This document shows positions 53,369 to 64,000 of a stretch of 64,000 bases of DNA, piece by piece. The number at the start of each line of letters is the position of its first letter. Positions within the stretch are counted from its first letter, which is position 1. The translations under genes were made by a program, and so were the position numbers. The notes beneath the pieces were generated by a model, which made no database searches, was not told the DNA's origin, and saw nothing but the letters and a program-made list of their open reading frames with translations. This stretch comes from Leptospira kmetyi serovar Malaysia str. Bejo-Iso9 (lineage in GTDB: Bacteria > Spirochaetota > Leptospiria > Leptospirales > Leptospiraceae). The DNA lies in assembly GCF_000243735.2 (NCBI RefSeq), contig NZ_AHMP02000004.1:8001-72000 (forward strand), read 5' to 3'.

Positions 53369-53440
53369 AGCGCAGCCGAGCAAAGCGACCCCAGAACATG
53401 CGATATTATTCTGTCTTAAGCGCAGCCCAGCAAAGGGCCT
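53369..53440. repeat. Direct repeat of 22 bp, 50 bp apart
   Basis: AGCGCAGCCGAGCAAAGCG at 53369 and AGCGCAGCCCAGCAAAGGG at 53419 are two copies of a 22-bp unit differing at a few positions. They follow the 54-bp repeat and an inner hairpin (GCCAG...CTGGC at 53341-53358) in the 211-bp gap between the convergent receiver and kinase genes. Confidence 0.55.
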
Positions 53441-53458
53441 CACTTCTCGCCTCCAAAC

Positions 53459-56400
53459 TCAACGTTCGATCGGTAAGAATATCTTAAACGAAGTATTACC
53501 GGGAACGCTTGCGAGTTCGATTCTTCCTTCGTGTTTTTGAACGATCTTTTTCACGATGTCCAAACCGAGTCCGCTTCCTTCACCGGGAGCCTTGGTCGTA
53601 AAGAACGGTTCGAAAATTCTTTCCTGAATCTCGTTCGGAATTCCAGGGCCGTTGTCCTTAACTTCCACCATCAATTCTTTCCCGAGATTTTTCAAACGAA
53701 GAAGAATCGTTCCCTTAAACTGCATCGCCTGCAAGGAATTGTAGATAAGATTGGTCCAGATATGCAATAGGTCGTCCGGAAAACAGAGAATCGGTTCCAC
53801 GTCTTCGAAGTCCTTTTGAAGATCCACGCCCTTTTTGAGTTGGTTGTGATAGATCGTAAGAACGGTTTCGATCGTGTCCTTGACCGAAGCGGAGATCTTT
53901 TCCCCGGCGTTGTCGAAGTGGGAAAAGTTTTTCAACGCGTAAAGAATTTTGGAGATTCGATCCACGGCCACTTGAACCGTTTTTGTGTTCCTAAAAAAGT
54001 AGGATTCGAGCGCGGAATATTCCAGGATCAACGCGGATTGTTCCAAAAGGAGAAGAGGAATAAACTTCTCGTTCAATTCTCCCAATCCCATGTCGACTAA
54101 CGTGTCCGCGTAGGAAACCGCGAGTCTTGTGGGGATTTTTTTGGATTCGAGTACGCTCGTGATCGCTTTTTTGCGGTTCCTTTGTTCCATTCCCGTAAAG
54201 TGTTCGTTGCTCTGAATGGCTCGCTCGATGAACTCCGCCGACAATTCCCGCATCTCTTTGTTTAGAGTTCCCATCGCGATCTGAACGTCGGGAAGAAGAG
54301 ATCTGAATCTATTTAAGCATTCTTGAATATTCTGATTGGATGCCTGAACGGCTCCGATCGGGTTGTTGATTTCGTGCGCGATTCCCGCCATCAATTGTCC
54401 GAGCGCGGCCATCTTCTCGGATTGGATCAACTGAGACTGCGTTTTTTTCAGGTTATCCAACGTGTTTTCGAGTTCGTTTTTTTGAATCTCGATCAGTTTG
54501 TTTCGGACACGGATCTCGTCGTTGATGATTCTCAATTCTTCCGCTTCCTTAAACGGAGTCGTGTCCACGATATTGATGGAAAAGAACGTGCTTCCCTTGC
54601 TTACAAACATTCTCTGGCTGATGATGGCAGGAAAAGAATTTCCGTTTTTCTTTTTCGCGACGACTTCGATGGAATCCTTGTTTCCGATCGCGAATTTTTT
54701 TCGCGTGAGTTCGTGGAGCGATTCCTTGGACAACAAACGGGCCACGTTGAGTCCGATCGATTCTTCGGATGTATAACCGAATAATTTCTGAAAGGCCGGG
54801 TTCGAATCCGCGATTCGTATCGTTCCTTTTTCAAGAAGAATGATCGCCTCGTTCGAGAATTGATAGAAGGTTTGAAATCTCGTCTCGGACGCCTTCAATT
54901 CTTCCTCTGCCTTTCTTCTTTCGGTTACGTCGGTTACGGTTCCCACGATACGGATCGGTTTGGAATTCTTATCTCGGAAAAGTTTCGCCTTCGCTTCGAC
55001 CCAGGCGATTTCTCCGTCCGGGAACACGACTCTATGTTGAAAGTATAAGTCGTCTCCTTCAGAGTTTCCTTCGAGTATGTCCTTTAAAAGTTTTTCCATA
55101 CGAGGACGATCGTCTTCGTGTGTTACGTTCCAGATCGTTTGCAGATTGGGTCGAAAGTCTTCCGGTTTGATCTTAAAGATTTGAAACGCCTTTTCGGACC
55201 AGGTCAGTTTATCCTCGTGAATCTCCCAACTCCAACTTCCCATGTTCGCGGCGTTCAACGCGAGTCTGAGTCTTTCCTCGCTTTCTTTGAGTTTTTCCTC
55301 GGCCTTTTTCTTTTCGCCGATATCGATCATCGCTCCCATCATACGGAACGGTTCGTCGTTTTTATCGTATAGAAAAACTCCGCGATCTTCGACCAAAGTA
55401 TATCCGCCGTATTTCGTTCGGAAACGATACGTGGATCGGAACTTGGTCCTTTTGGAAACGGCTTCCTCCAATTCCTGAATGACACGATCGAGATCGTTCG
55501 GATGAAGATACTCGGTCCATTTATCTATATTAAAGTTTTGGAATTCTTCCAGCTTGAATCCGGTTATGGAGAACACCGCGCCCGCCCAAGTGATGTTGCC
55601 CGTGGCTATGTCGTAGTCGTAGACGATGCTACCCGTTTGTTCCGCGACGGTTCTGTATCGGTCTTCGCTGGCTCTGAGTTCCCGTTCCTTCAAAACGTTT
55701 TCGGTGATGTCGGTTACGAGAAAAACGAGGGAAACAATTTCCCCGTCCTGATTTTTTACCGGAGAACCGTTTACGGAAAGATACTTGATCTGTTTTTCCG
55801 AAGTGACGATGGAATGTCTGATGTCGTATACGGGTTTGCCGGTTCGCATAACAACGGTAAACGGTTGGTCTTCCTCCTTCCATTCGCCGCCGTCGAGGGA
55901 CTTCGCTTCCCATTGTTTCGAGTTGTAGCTTCTGGAAGTGATGTCTTCGAGTTGGATTCCGAGTACGTGTTCGGAACTTTTGTTGGCGTAAAGAATTTTG
56001 CCTTTCGGACTTAAGACCACGATGGACGTCGCGCTATTTTCCGTGATGGAGGAAAGAAGATCGCGTTCTTGAGTCAATTCTTCCTCGACTCTTTTTCTTT
56101 CGAGGGCGTTCATTACGATTTCGGCGAAGTTTCTTAGCAGTTGATTCTCGAGCGCGTCGAAATCCGCTTCCTTTTTAACGCCGACTTTTTCGGAACCGAA
56201 GCCGAGTCTTCCTCTGAGTTTACCGCCGATCAAAAGCGGAACCGCGGTAAAGGATTCGATTCCGTTGCTCGTTAGAAGAAGACGATCCGAAGTAGCGTCT
56301 TTGGGAAGATCGTCCACCTTTTCGATCTTCGCGATTCTTTCGGCCTTCATCTCGGTCGTAAAAAAACTATGAGGATCGATTGCGTCGACCTGATTCAGGG

Positions 56401-57892
56401 AAGAATTTTTTGCCTTCGCGTTCGGATCGATCCATTCGTGAACCACGGTCCGAGTCGTATAGTTCTCATCGTAAAAGACGATGTTCGCTCGTTGAACGTT
56501 TAAGAAGGTTCCCAACTTTTCCAAAGCGGAATGGATCGTGTTCGAAATCTCGGATAAGGGAAGATTGATGATGTCCCTCGAAACGACGGTGGTGATCGAT
56601 TCGAAACCGAGACGAAACTGAATCAGTTTTTCGATCTTTCTTTTTTCGCTGACGTCCAGAACGGAACCGATGATCTTTAGAATTTCTCCCTTGTCGTTTC
56701 GGATCAGTTCGCTTTGATTGAGAATGGTTTTGATCTTTCCGGATTTGGTTACGATTCTATATTCAATTTCTCGAATGTAGTTGTTCGAGATCGCCTCGGA
56801 GAAATAATGTTTCACCCTTTCCTTGTCGTCGGGATGAATCAACTCTTCTCCGTAGATTCCCTTTACACTTTCGTTGGAAAGTTCGTAGATCGTGCTGAGT
56901 TGTTCGGAAACCGACATGAGGGAAGTGGAAAGATCGTATTCCCAGGAACCGAGTCCCGAAAGTTTTTGAGATCTCGAAAGCGCGGCTTCCTTTTCTTTGA
57001 GTTCCTGTTCGGCTCTTTTTCTTCGGTCTATGTCCGCGTGGATTCCGTACATCTTGAGCGGATTTCCGTTTGCGTCGAAGTCCGTGAACTTTCCGACCGT
57101 GATTACCCATTTCCAGGAACCGTTCTTACATTTTAAACGGAACTCGGCTTCGTAGACGGGAGATTTTTTTTGGATATAATCGTTTAACGCGGTTTCGACG
57201 CGGGGCCAATCCTCGGGATGAATGAGAGATCTCCAAGTGTCCGCGTGGGGCCTAAGTTCGCTCAACTTATAACCCAACATCTCCGCCCAATATTCGTTGT
57301 AGGTGTTGCTATCGCTTTTGACGTCCCATTCCCAAAGACCCAATTCTCCGCCTAAGATCGCGGACTCGAGTCTCTTCTGATTTTCCTTCAGTTCGTCTCG
57401 GATCTTTTTTTGTTCTCTGAAATCGAGAATACTTCCCCGAACCAAAAGATTTTCTCCGGGAAGGGCGATCAAACGAACCTCGCAGGGAATGATCTCGCCC
57501 GACTTCGACCTATGAAGCCATTCGAACGTGACCAGTTCTCCTTGAATCGCTCTTTGCACGTAGGCCATCGCGGCTTCGGCGCTCGGTCTTCCGTCCTCTT
57601 GATGCGGCGGACTGATGTCGACCGGACCGAGATTCTTAAATTCTTCTTTTGTGAAATTGAAAATGTCGACGGCGCGTTGATTGACCGAACGGAATTTTCC
57701 GGTGGGGATGTCCAGGATTACGATCGCATCGGGAGAATTTTCTATGATCTGAGAGATGCGCATCTCGGATTCTTTGAGGGATTCCCTAAGGGTTTCGTTT
57801 TCCCTTACTTTTTGCTCCAAGGAAAGAATTTTCCGAGTGGCTTCCTCGTATTTTTTACGAACGTCTTCGAGAGAAACTTCGTCTTGGTTCAT
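53459..57892 (-). CDS. Large soluble multi-PAS/GAF sensor histidine kinase
   Basis: A 1477-residue kinase without membrane segments. In order: three PAS/PAC units (about 45-170, 175-295, 305-420), a GAF domain (about 430-605, LGTFLNVQRANIVFYDE), four further PAS units (about 615-735, 740-865, 870-995, 1000-1115), a dimerisation and phospho-His helix (QLMAGIAHEINNPIGAVQ) and a HATPase with NLIYNSLQAM, DNGPGIPNE, EPFFTTKAPGEGSGLGL. The phosphorylated His is in HEINNP. It probably integrates several small-molecule or redox signals and phosphorylates the receivers encoded next to it. The start at 57892 has only a weak SD. Confidence 0.92.
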   Translation of the reverse strand: MNQDEVSLEDVRKKYEEATRKILSLEQKVRENETLRESLKESEMRISQIIENSPDAIVILDIPTGKFRSVNQRAVDIFNFTKEEFKNLGPVDISPPHQEDGRPSAEAAMAYVQRAIQGELVTFEWLHRSKSGEIIPCEVRLIALPGENLLVRGSILDFREQKKIRDELKENQKRLESAILGGELGLWEWDVKSDSNTYNEYWAEMLGYKLSELRPHADTWRSLIHPEDWPRVETALNDYIQKKSPVYEAEFRLKCKNGSWKWVITVGKFTDFDANGNPLKMYGIHADIDRRKRAEQELKEKEAALSRSQKLSGLGSWEYDLSTSLMSVSEQLSTIYELSNESVKGIYGEELIHPDDKERVKHYFSEAISNNYIREIEYRIVTKSGKIKTILNQSELIRNDKGEILKIIGSVLDVSEKRKIEKLIQFRLGFESITTVVSRDIINLPLSEISNTIHSALEKLGTFLNVQRANIVFYDENYTTRTVVHEWIDPNAKAKNSSLNQVDAIDPHSFFTTEMKAERIAKIEKVDDLPKDATSDRLLLTSNGIESFTAVPLLIGGKLRGRLGFGSEKVGVKKEADFDALENQLLRNFAEIVMNALERKRVEEELTQERDLLSSITENSATSIVVLSPKGKILYANKSSEHVLGIQLEDITSRSYNSKQWEAKSLDGGEWKEEDQPFTVVMRTGKPVYDIRHSIVTSEKQIKYLSVNGSPVKNQDGEIVSLVFLVTDITENVLKERELRASEDRYRTVAEQTGSIVYDYDIATGNITWAGAVFSITGFKLEEFQNFNIDKWTEYLHPNDLDRVIQELEEAVSKRTKFRSTYRFRTKYGGYTLVEDRGVFLYDKNDEPFRMMGAMIDIGEKKKAEEKLKESEERLRLALNAANMGSWSWEIHEDKLTWSEKAFQIFKIKPEDFRPNLQTIWNVTHEDDRPRMEKLLKDILEGNSEGDDLYFQHRVVFPDGEIAWVEAKAKLFRDKNSKPIRIVGTVTDVTERRKAEEELKASETRFQTFYQFSNEAIILLEKGTIRIADSNPAFQKLFGYTSEESIGLNVARLLSKESLHELTRKKFAIGNKDSIEVVAKKKNGNSFPAIISQRMFVSKGSTFFSINIVDTTPFKEAEELRIINDEIRVRNKLIEIQKNELENTLDNLKKTQSQLIQSEKMAALGQLMAGIAHEINNPIGAVQASNQNIQECLNRFRSLLPDVQIAMGTLNKEMRELSAEFIERAIQSNEHFTGMEQRNRKKAITSVLESKKIPTRLAVSYADTLVDMGLGELNEKFIPLLLLEQSALILEYSALESYFFRNTKTVQVAVDRISKILYALKNFSHFDNAGEKISASVKDTIETVLTIYHNQLKKGVDLQKDFEDVEPILCFPDDLLHIWTNLIYNSLQAMQFKGTILLRLKNLGKELMVEVKDNGPGIPNEIQERIFEPFFTTKAPGEGSGLGLDIVKKIVQKHEGRIELASVPGNTSFKIFLPIER

Positions 57893-58553
57893 CGTTTATT
57901 TTCCCGAGCTAAATTCGGACGAAGGGAAACACATTAGAATTTTATTACATTCTAAAAAGCGGGATTTTGACGAGTTTTGAATCGGTCGTTCGGGTGGAAT
58001 CGAATTCCAAGTGCGAACGGAAGTGTTATGTCTTAAATGCTTTCTCATGGATGATTTACAAAGAGGACAACCCGCTTAGTTATTAGTCTCTTGTCGCATT
58101 AAAATTCATTCGGTCCGAAATGCGATTTTTCGAACTATACTAGGAAATTATAAAATATGGATACTTTTATATAATTTATTCTCAATTTCCGAAATCCCAA
58201 ACCTCACCGCGCCCGATCGTTCTTCGGAAAACGGGAAGAAAATCCGATCGTAATGTTTCCACGAAGATTATAACCCGAGTTTCTCGAGCGCACCGAAAAT
58301 TTAGAAAAATTTCCCAAAAAAGACGCAGAATTGTCTCAATTGGTTTTCCCATTCTCCCTTCTTTCTCGTCTGAAAGATCGTTCTCTTTCGTTTCGTCGAA
58401 AGAAAATGTTTTTCCGAGTTGATTCTTCTCTTTGTTTTCTATTTCTGTATTCTTCCCGGGTTGCACTTGAATCAAAGAGCGGCCAATCGGAAAAATCATT
58501 TCTGCTTGAAATTCGAAAAATAAGAAATAAAAAAATGACAAGGTTGTAAACAT
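57893..58553. other. Intergenic region between the kinase and the outer-membrane protein
   Basis: 661 bp between divergent genes. A 6-bp inverted repeat TAGAAT...ATTCTA (57935-57954) lies in the kinase leader. The stretch 58130-58190 is very AT-rich with several TATAAT-like boxes and is a likely promoter zone. A 123-codon antisense frame at 58182-58553 was rejected as a gene. Nothing else is recognisable. Confidence 0.5.
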
Positions 58554-60116
58554 ATGAGGCTTAAATATTTCCTTCTATCCTTATTCTGTTTGTTCTTCTG
58601 TTTCGGAAATTCACTGATCGCCGCCGACATCGTCCGTTTGAAAAACGGACTGATCTATCGAGGTAAGGTCGTTCTGGAGGACGACGAAAAGGTTCTTCTT
58701 GCGGAGAACGACGATTTTATACGCTATATCAACAAGGAGAATGTGGTCAGCGTCACATACGAAAGACCTCAGGATAAAAACAAAAATTCTTTTACCTCTT
58801 CCGATAAGGACAAGGATAAAGATAAGTCTTCCGCGAAAGAACCTCCTCCGCATGCCAATCCTTATGCGGGAATCGCGACTCCGATAGAAAGAGAACCGCC
58901 TCACGCCTCTGCCCAAGGAAACGACACGACCATCGACGTGACTCACGAGATCGTCACGGACTTTATTTGGCGGGGACTTAGTTTTTCCGGAGAGATGGCC
59001 AATCGTCGTAGAAACGACAGTTATCCTTCGACCACATTCGTACCCTCGTATCAACCTACGATCGATATCAATACTCCTTTGAAAGGATTTAAGATTCAGT
59101 TTTGGGGAAACTTCCAGCTAACGGAAAGAAACGACAAGGATAACGACGGACGTTTTCAATTGTTTCCGGGCGGTCCGGGGCCTTCTTATCCGGGTCAAGG
59201 AAATCCATTCACCGCTCCGAATCCGGATCTTTTAAATCAGAGTTGCGTCTACGATACTCAAAGCAACTTCATGAGCGGGAACTACGCGACCGGACCTACT
59301 TGCGGAGGTCTTACTCCCACCGCTCATAAGGAACAGAACGGTATGAAACGGGCGGACGGTTTGTTCTACGCTTTTTATTATACGTTCGAAAAGACGAGTT
59401 GGGGAAAGTTCACCGTGGGAACCTGGTTCTACAATACGTTTAACAAAAACCCTGCTTACGTCTCTACGCCGTTAGGCGGTTTCAATTCTCTCGCGGCTCA
59501 GGGAATCACGAGTTCGAACAACACTTCCAATCAGGTGACAAGACTTGCTTGGCAGGAATATTACATCTTTTGGCAACTTCCGTTTCTTTCTTACTTAACT
59601 CCTACGATTTCGTTTTATACTCAGATGAGTCAGGAGAATGCGGGACTCGCGGCGGGTAAGAATTATCTTTCCCTCTATATGAGCCACGAATATTTCGCGG
59701 AAAAGTTTTTTAGAATCACTCCCGCGGTCAACATCGGTTACGAAATGTCGAACAACATCGTGGACAACCGTTACGGAATTCAGGACATCACGAGCAGTTT
59801 GACTTTTTACTTCGGTAAATTCTTCATCAAAGGAAACCACGTATATCGTCCCAATCTGTATATGTACGATACGGACAATTATTACGGGGCGACCGGAGGC
59901 TACGTTAACCGAAACACCAAGGACGGTTTGATCGTGGATCCGCATAAGGTCAACGGTCCGGTGAATCAATACATATTGGATCAGATCACGAACAGTCCTT
60001 TGATTCCGGACGCGGGCGACGGGTCGCTTCGACAAGCCATTCGGGAATCGTATTTATTGCAGAAAATACCGGCTCATTTATTTTGGTTCAGCGTCGGTTT
60101 TTCTCACAGTTTCTAA
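58554..60116 (+). CDS. Probable outer-membrane beta-barrel protein
   Basis: A 520-residue exported protein: signal peptide with cleavage after about residue 24 (SLIAA), then a short SH3-like strand domain ([20 protein letters not shown], about 25-72), a charged Lys/Asp/Ser-rich linker (about 75-100), and a long beta-rich part from about 120 with aromatic-ended strands ([51 protein letters not shown]). It ends in FSVGFSHSF with a terminal Phe, as outer-membrane proteins do. The transported molecule is unknown. It is followed 31 nt later by a chemoreceptor gene. Confidence 0.8.
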   Translation: MRLKYFLLSLFCLFFCFGNSLIAADIVRLKNGLIYRGKVVLEDDEKVLLAENDDFIRYINKENVVSVTYERPQDKNKNSFTSSDKDKDKDKSSAKEPPPHANPYAGIATPIEREPPHASAQGNDTTIDVTHEIVTDFIWRGLSFSGEMANRRRNDSYPSTTFVPSYQPTIDINTPLKGFKIQFWGNFQLTERNDKDNDGRFQLFPGGPGPSYPGQGNPFTAPNPDLLNQSCVYDTQSNFMSGNYATGPTCGGLTPTAHKEQNGMKRADGLFYAFYYTFEKTSWGKFTVGTWFYNTFNKNPAYVSTPLGGFNSLAAQGITSSNNTSNQVTRLAWQEYYIFWQLPFLSYLTPTISFYTQMSQENAGLAAGKNYLSLYMSHEYFAEKFFRITPAVNIGYEMSNNIVDNRYGIQDITSSLTFYFGKFFIKGNHVYRPNLYMYDTDNYYGATGGYVNRNTKDGLIVDPHKVNGPVNQYILDQITNSPLIPDAGDGSLRQAIRESYLLQKIPAHLFWFSVGFSHSF

Positions 60117-60147
60117 ATATAAAAAACAAAAGAACATAGGAAGATTC

Positions 60148-62223
<2,076 letters not shown>

Positions 62224-62234
62224 AACGCAATCTA

Positions 62235-62288
62235 TCGAACGACCCGTAGGGAGTGAGATTGAGTTGTAGGAAGCGTTCTGCTGAGTTT
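62235..62288 (+). repeat. Copy 2 of the 54-bp 3'-flanking repeat
   Basis: TCGAACGACCCGTAGG...AGGAAGCGTT...TGAGTTT begins 11 nt after the chemoreceptor stop codon, as copy 1 (53258-53311) begins 10 nt after a stop codon. The two copies match over most of their length with one small length change. Confidence 0.6.
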
Positions 62289-62359
62289 AACGAGCGATCT
62301 GGAGACGACCCACCGAGTCTAAGAGCGAGCGAATCAACGAACAGTGGAGGTCGTGAACG

Positions 62360-62380
62360 ATTCTTTGCGAAGCAAAGAAT
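62360..62380. terminator. Perfect 9-bp hairpin, possible transcription or processing signal
   Basis: ATTCTTTGC-GAA-GCAAAGAAT is a perfect inverted repeat with a 3-nt loop, 137 nt after the chemoreceptor gene. No T-run follows, so it is not a standard terminator; RNA processing or stability is equally possible. Confidence 0.35.
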
Positions 62381-62398
62381 GGGGACGGGGGAGAATTT

Positions 62399-62561
62399 TG
62401 TGGGAGCTCCTACAAAAAGACGCCGAAAAATACTCTTGCAAATAGTATGATTTTCTGATATAGGAAGTTTGTTCGGAATTTTTCCCACAAGGCCCGCCTC
62501 CACCACCCGATTCCGGGCGGGGGCGCGTTTGTTTCACGATAAAGCCGTCGGAACTCCGACA
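62399..62561 (-). repeat. Copy 2 (inverted) of the ~160-bp dispersed repeat
   Basis: On the minus strand this matches 35475-35634 in order: GTCGGAGTTCCGAC boundary, GTGAAAC, a GC-rich hairpin core with GGGTGGTGG, GTGGGAA, TATCAGAAAA, then TGTAGGAGCTCCCACA boundary. The plus strand places it convergent to the flanking genes. It fills the rest of the 371-bp gap after the chemoreceptor gene. Confidence 0.65.
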
Positions 62562-62594
62562 AGATTCTCCGCAAAAAAAACTTGAAAACGCCGT

Positions 62595-63644
62595 CTAACG
62601 TTCCAGCTCCGCAAACAAACGATCCAAAAAATCCTTTTGTTTTTTGCATCGCGGTTCTTTGATTCCGTTTTTCATTTGAAAGACGACTTTCTCTCCTTCC
62701 AAAACCTCGAGATTCCAAACCTTCTTTTGCAAAACGGTATGAACATAGGACACGAACGAATCCGCAAAAAAATCGTCGCCGTTCGCCGCGGAATACAAGG
62801 TGGGGAAAGAAGTTTTTTCCAAAGGAGGATAAATGTTTTTCCAATTCGAAGCGAGATCGATCGGTCGGGAAGAATAGAATTTCAACTTCTTACGCATCGG
62901 AAAATCGGAATCAAAAACAGAATCGTTTTCAGTTTCCCAAACTCCATTCGAAAATTCGAATATACTAAAGTTCCTGTTTCGTTCCCGAAAGTCCGGAACT
63001 ATCTTTTTCGAAACGCTCAAAACGTGACCGAATTCGTGTAACAAAATGTATTCGATCGCGGTTTCGATCGTATCGTTTTGATCCGGTTCGATTCTCACTC
63101 GAACTTGCGCCGCAACGCTCGGAGCAAAGGGAGAATTCTCCTTTTTCGAAATCCAAACGTTCGCTTTTTGAGTGAGCATTCCCGTATCCAAAAAAATCAC
63201 ACCCCCGAGCGCGTTTTCGTTTTCATAAACAAAACTGCTTAAGCCCGTCCCGCCCAAATTCTTACAAAGAATCACCCGAAACAAGGATCGATCGAGTAGG
63301 CGATTCACGGAAGCGGGAAGAGAATTCCTAACGGAGCGTAGGCGATTCTTCCAAGGTTCCAAATCGGTTTCGGCGACGGGAGAATCTTCAAAGCCGTCGA
63401 TCCGATTCATTTCTTTTACGAAATCTAGTTCTTCGGAATCAAGAGAAGTCGCCCGAGTTTCCCAAGTTCCGGAAAGGGAATAACGTTTCGCTTGTGTGAT
63501 GGGATGATCCGTAAAGAGCCGATAATACGGATTATTTCCCATTAGAGTTTGAGAAGGTTTGCAAAAACCAAGCCCTAAAAGGACGGATAAGATCCACAAC
63601 TTTCGGAAATGTTTTTCCAAGACACAGACGGGCAATAATTGCAT
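62595..63644 (-). CDS. Metallopeptidase-like lipoprotein
   Basis: A 349-residue lipoprotein from the ATG at 63644 (a TTG at 63707 is also in frame). The signal peptide has lipobox GLGFC (Cys28). The zinc motif IEYILLHEFGHVLSV gives HExxH, with a downstream GDDFFADSFVSYVH segment whose Asp/Glu-type residues could supply further ligands. It has no other recognised domain. The family is not named; it resembles gluzincin-type predicted peptidases. The C-terminus is basic. It stands alone after the repeat region. Confidence 0.7.
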   Translation of the reverse strand: MQLLPVCVLEKHFRKLWILSVLLGLGFCKPSQTLMGNNPYYRLFTDHPITQAKRYSLSGTWETRATSLDSEELDFVKEMNRIDGFEDSPVAETDLEPWKNRLRSVRNSLPASVNRLLDRSLFRVILCKNLGGTGLSSFVYENENALGGVIFLDTGMLTQKANVWISKKENSPFAPSVAAQVRVRIEPDQNDTIETAIEYILLHEFGHVLSVSKKIVPDFRERNRNFSIFEFSNGVWETENDSVFDSDFPMRKKLKFYSSRPIDLASNWKNIYPPLEKTSFPTLYSAANGDDFFADSFVSYVHTVLQKKVWNLEVLEGEKVVFQMKNGIKEPRCKKQKDFLDRLFAELER

Positions 63645-63800
63645 GGAAAGATTTTTCCGGATTCGGGAAAAAAAGTAAACTCCAATCCGATTTGTTTCGA
63701 TTTTCAAAAAAAAGAGTTCTTCAAACGGAATGGTTTGCGCTAATCCGGGAGCCTCGTAAACTTGGACGACAAAATTCCCGGGGTGGGAAATTCAGAAACG

Positions 63801-64000
63801 ATGAAGTTCTATTTCCTTTTGCCTGTGCTTTTGACCATCGGTCCGCTTCATTCCATGGAAACCAATCCTTGGAGTCTTTCCATTTTTGAAAGAATCATCA
63901 ACCGAAAACACGTCTCTCATATCGTGATCGAAACGCGCGCGGATCATACGAGAGTCACACTTTTGTTAAACGAACGCTATCCTTATAATTATAAATCCAG
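63801..64000 (+). CDS. Secreted or membrane protein, 5' part only
   Basis: A frame starting at ATG 63801 with a hydrophobic N-terminal segment (FYFLLPVLLTIGPLHS) typical of a signal peptide, followed by NPWSLSIFERIINRKH and running off the window. It has no recognised family in this short part. The frame differs from a competing forward frame at 63692-63889, and its signal-peptide start makes it the better choice. Confidence 0.6.
   Translation, partial: MKFYFLLPVLLTIGPLHSMETNPWSLSIFERIINRKHVSHIVIETRADHTRVTLLLNERYPYNYKS

Noticed and set aside
58182..58553. 123-codon minus-strand frame upstream of the outer-membrane protein gene
   Set aside because: It starts at the palindromic CATATG of the plus gene and has no SD. 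The product has no domain and the region looks like a promoter zone.
63692..63889. 65-codon plus-strand frame near the window end
   Set aside because: It overlaps the better-supported frame starting at 63801 with a signal peptide, and its product is basic and patternless.

Overview
The window reads as chromosomal DNA of a Leptospira species (spirochaete). I infer this from the gene families together: many short-signal lipoproteins with loose spirochaetal lipoboxes, large multi-PAS kinases, a FecR-type lipoprotein, a 2606-residue periplasmic repeat protein, and a codon usage that leaves long false antisense ORFs. The moderate base composition argues against the very AT-rich members such as L. 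interrogans, but species cannot be fixed from this window. I see no rRNA, tRNA, CRISPR array, prophage or transposase gene. The accessory signal consists of small non-coding repeats between genes.

Layout. 1-2.1 kb: 3' end of an unknown gene, a STAS anti-sigma antagonist and a LysM lipoprotein closed by a clear terminator, then a 152-bp inverted-repeat element. 2.5-8.3 kb: nadC, rel, an oligopeptide-binding lipoprotein and a gene carrying a full set of protein-kinase-like catalytic residues. 8.5-12.5 kb: purB, a Rossmann-fold gene, a membrane AraC regulator and a fatty acid hydroxylase. 12.5-18.5 kb: a PAS histidine kinase, a small lipoprotein and two membrane/polyprenyl-linked glycosyltransferases. 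18.7-30.5 kb: a tight four-gene operon (STAS protein, AsmA/YdbH-like protein, YdbL-like lipoprotein, giant propeller/TPR protein) ending in a terminator. 30.5-39.6 kb: COG4324-type peptidase, HtrA-like protease, aminotransferase, murI, ECF sigma factor with cupin partner, FecR lipoprotein, purM, ClC transporter. 39.6-49.1 kb: diguanylate cyclase, mutL, VTT membrane protein, Cys-rich mini-protein, rarA, hisC, M48 protease, DUF898 protein. 49.2-64 kb: a ferredoxin-cyclase-peroxidase-like fusion, two response regulators, a 1477-residue kinase, an outer-membrane protein, a chemotaxis receptor, a metallopeptidase-like lipoprotein and the start of a secreted protein.

The two strongest candidates for something undescribed follow. 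(i) The protein at 49221-50831 joins a 2Fe-2S ferredoxin domain, a class III nucleotide cyclase with its catalytic residues, and a C-terminal domain that closely follows class I (ascorbate-type) haem peroxidases but has Arg where the proximal haem-ligand His should be. (ii) The operon at 18680-30514 couples a YdbH/YdbL-like envelope lipid-transport module to a giant periplasmic protein and to a STAS protein with Ala at the usual phospho-Ser position. At smaller scale, three families of non-coding repeats and a pair of near-palindromic operator-like sites upstream of the FecR gene are visible directly in the bases.

Many neighbours look co-transcribed (overlaps or gaps under 20 nt): nadC-rel-SBP-kinase-like; purB-epimerase-AraC; STAS-AsmA-YdbL-giant; aminotransferase-murI-sigma; mutL-VTT; Cys-rich protein-rarA; DUF898-M48; GT2-GT39.
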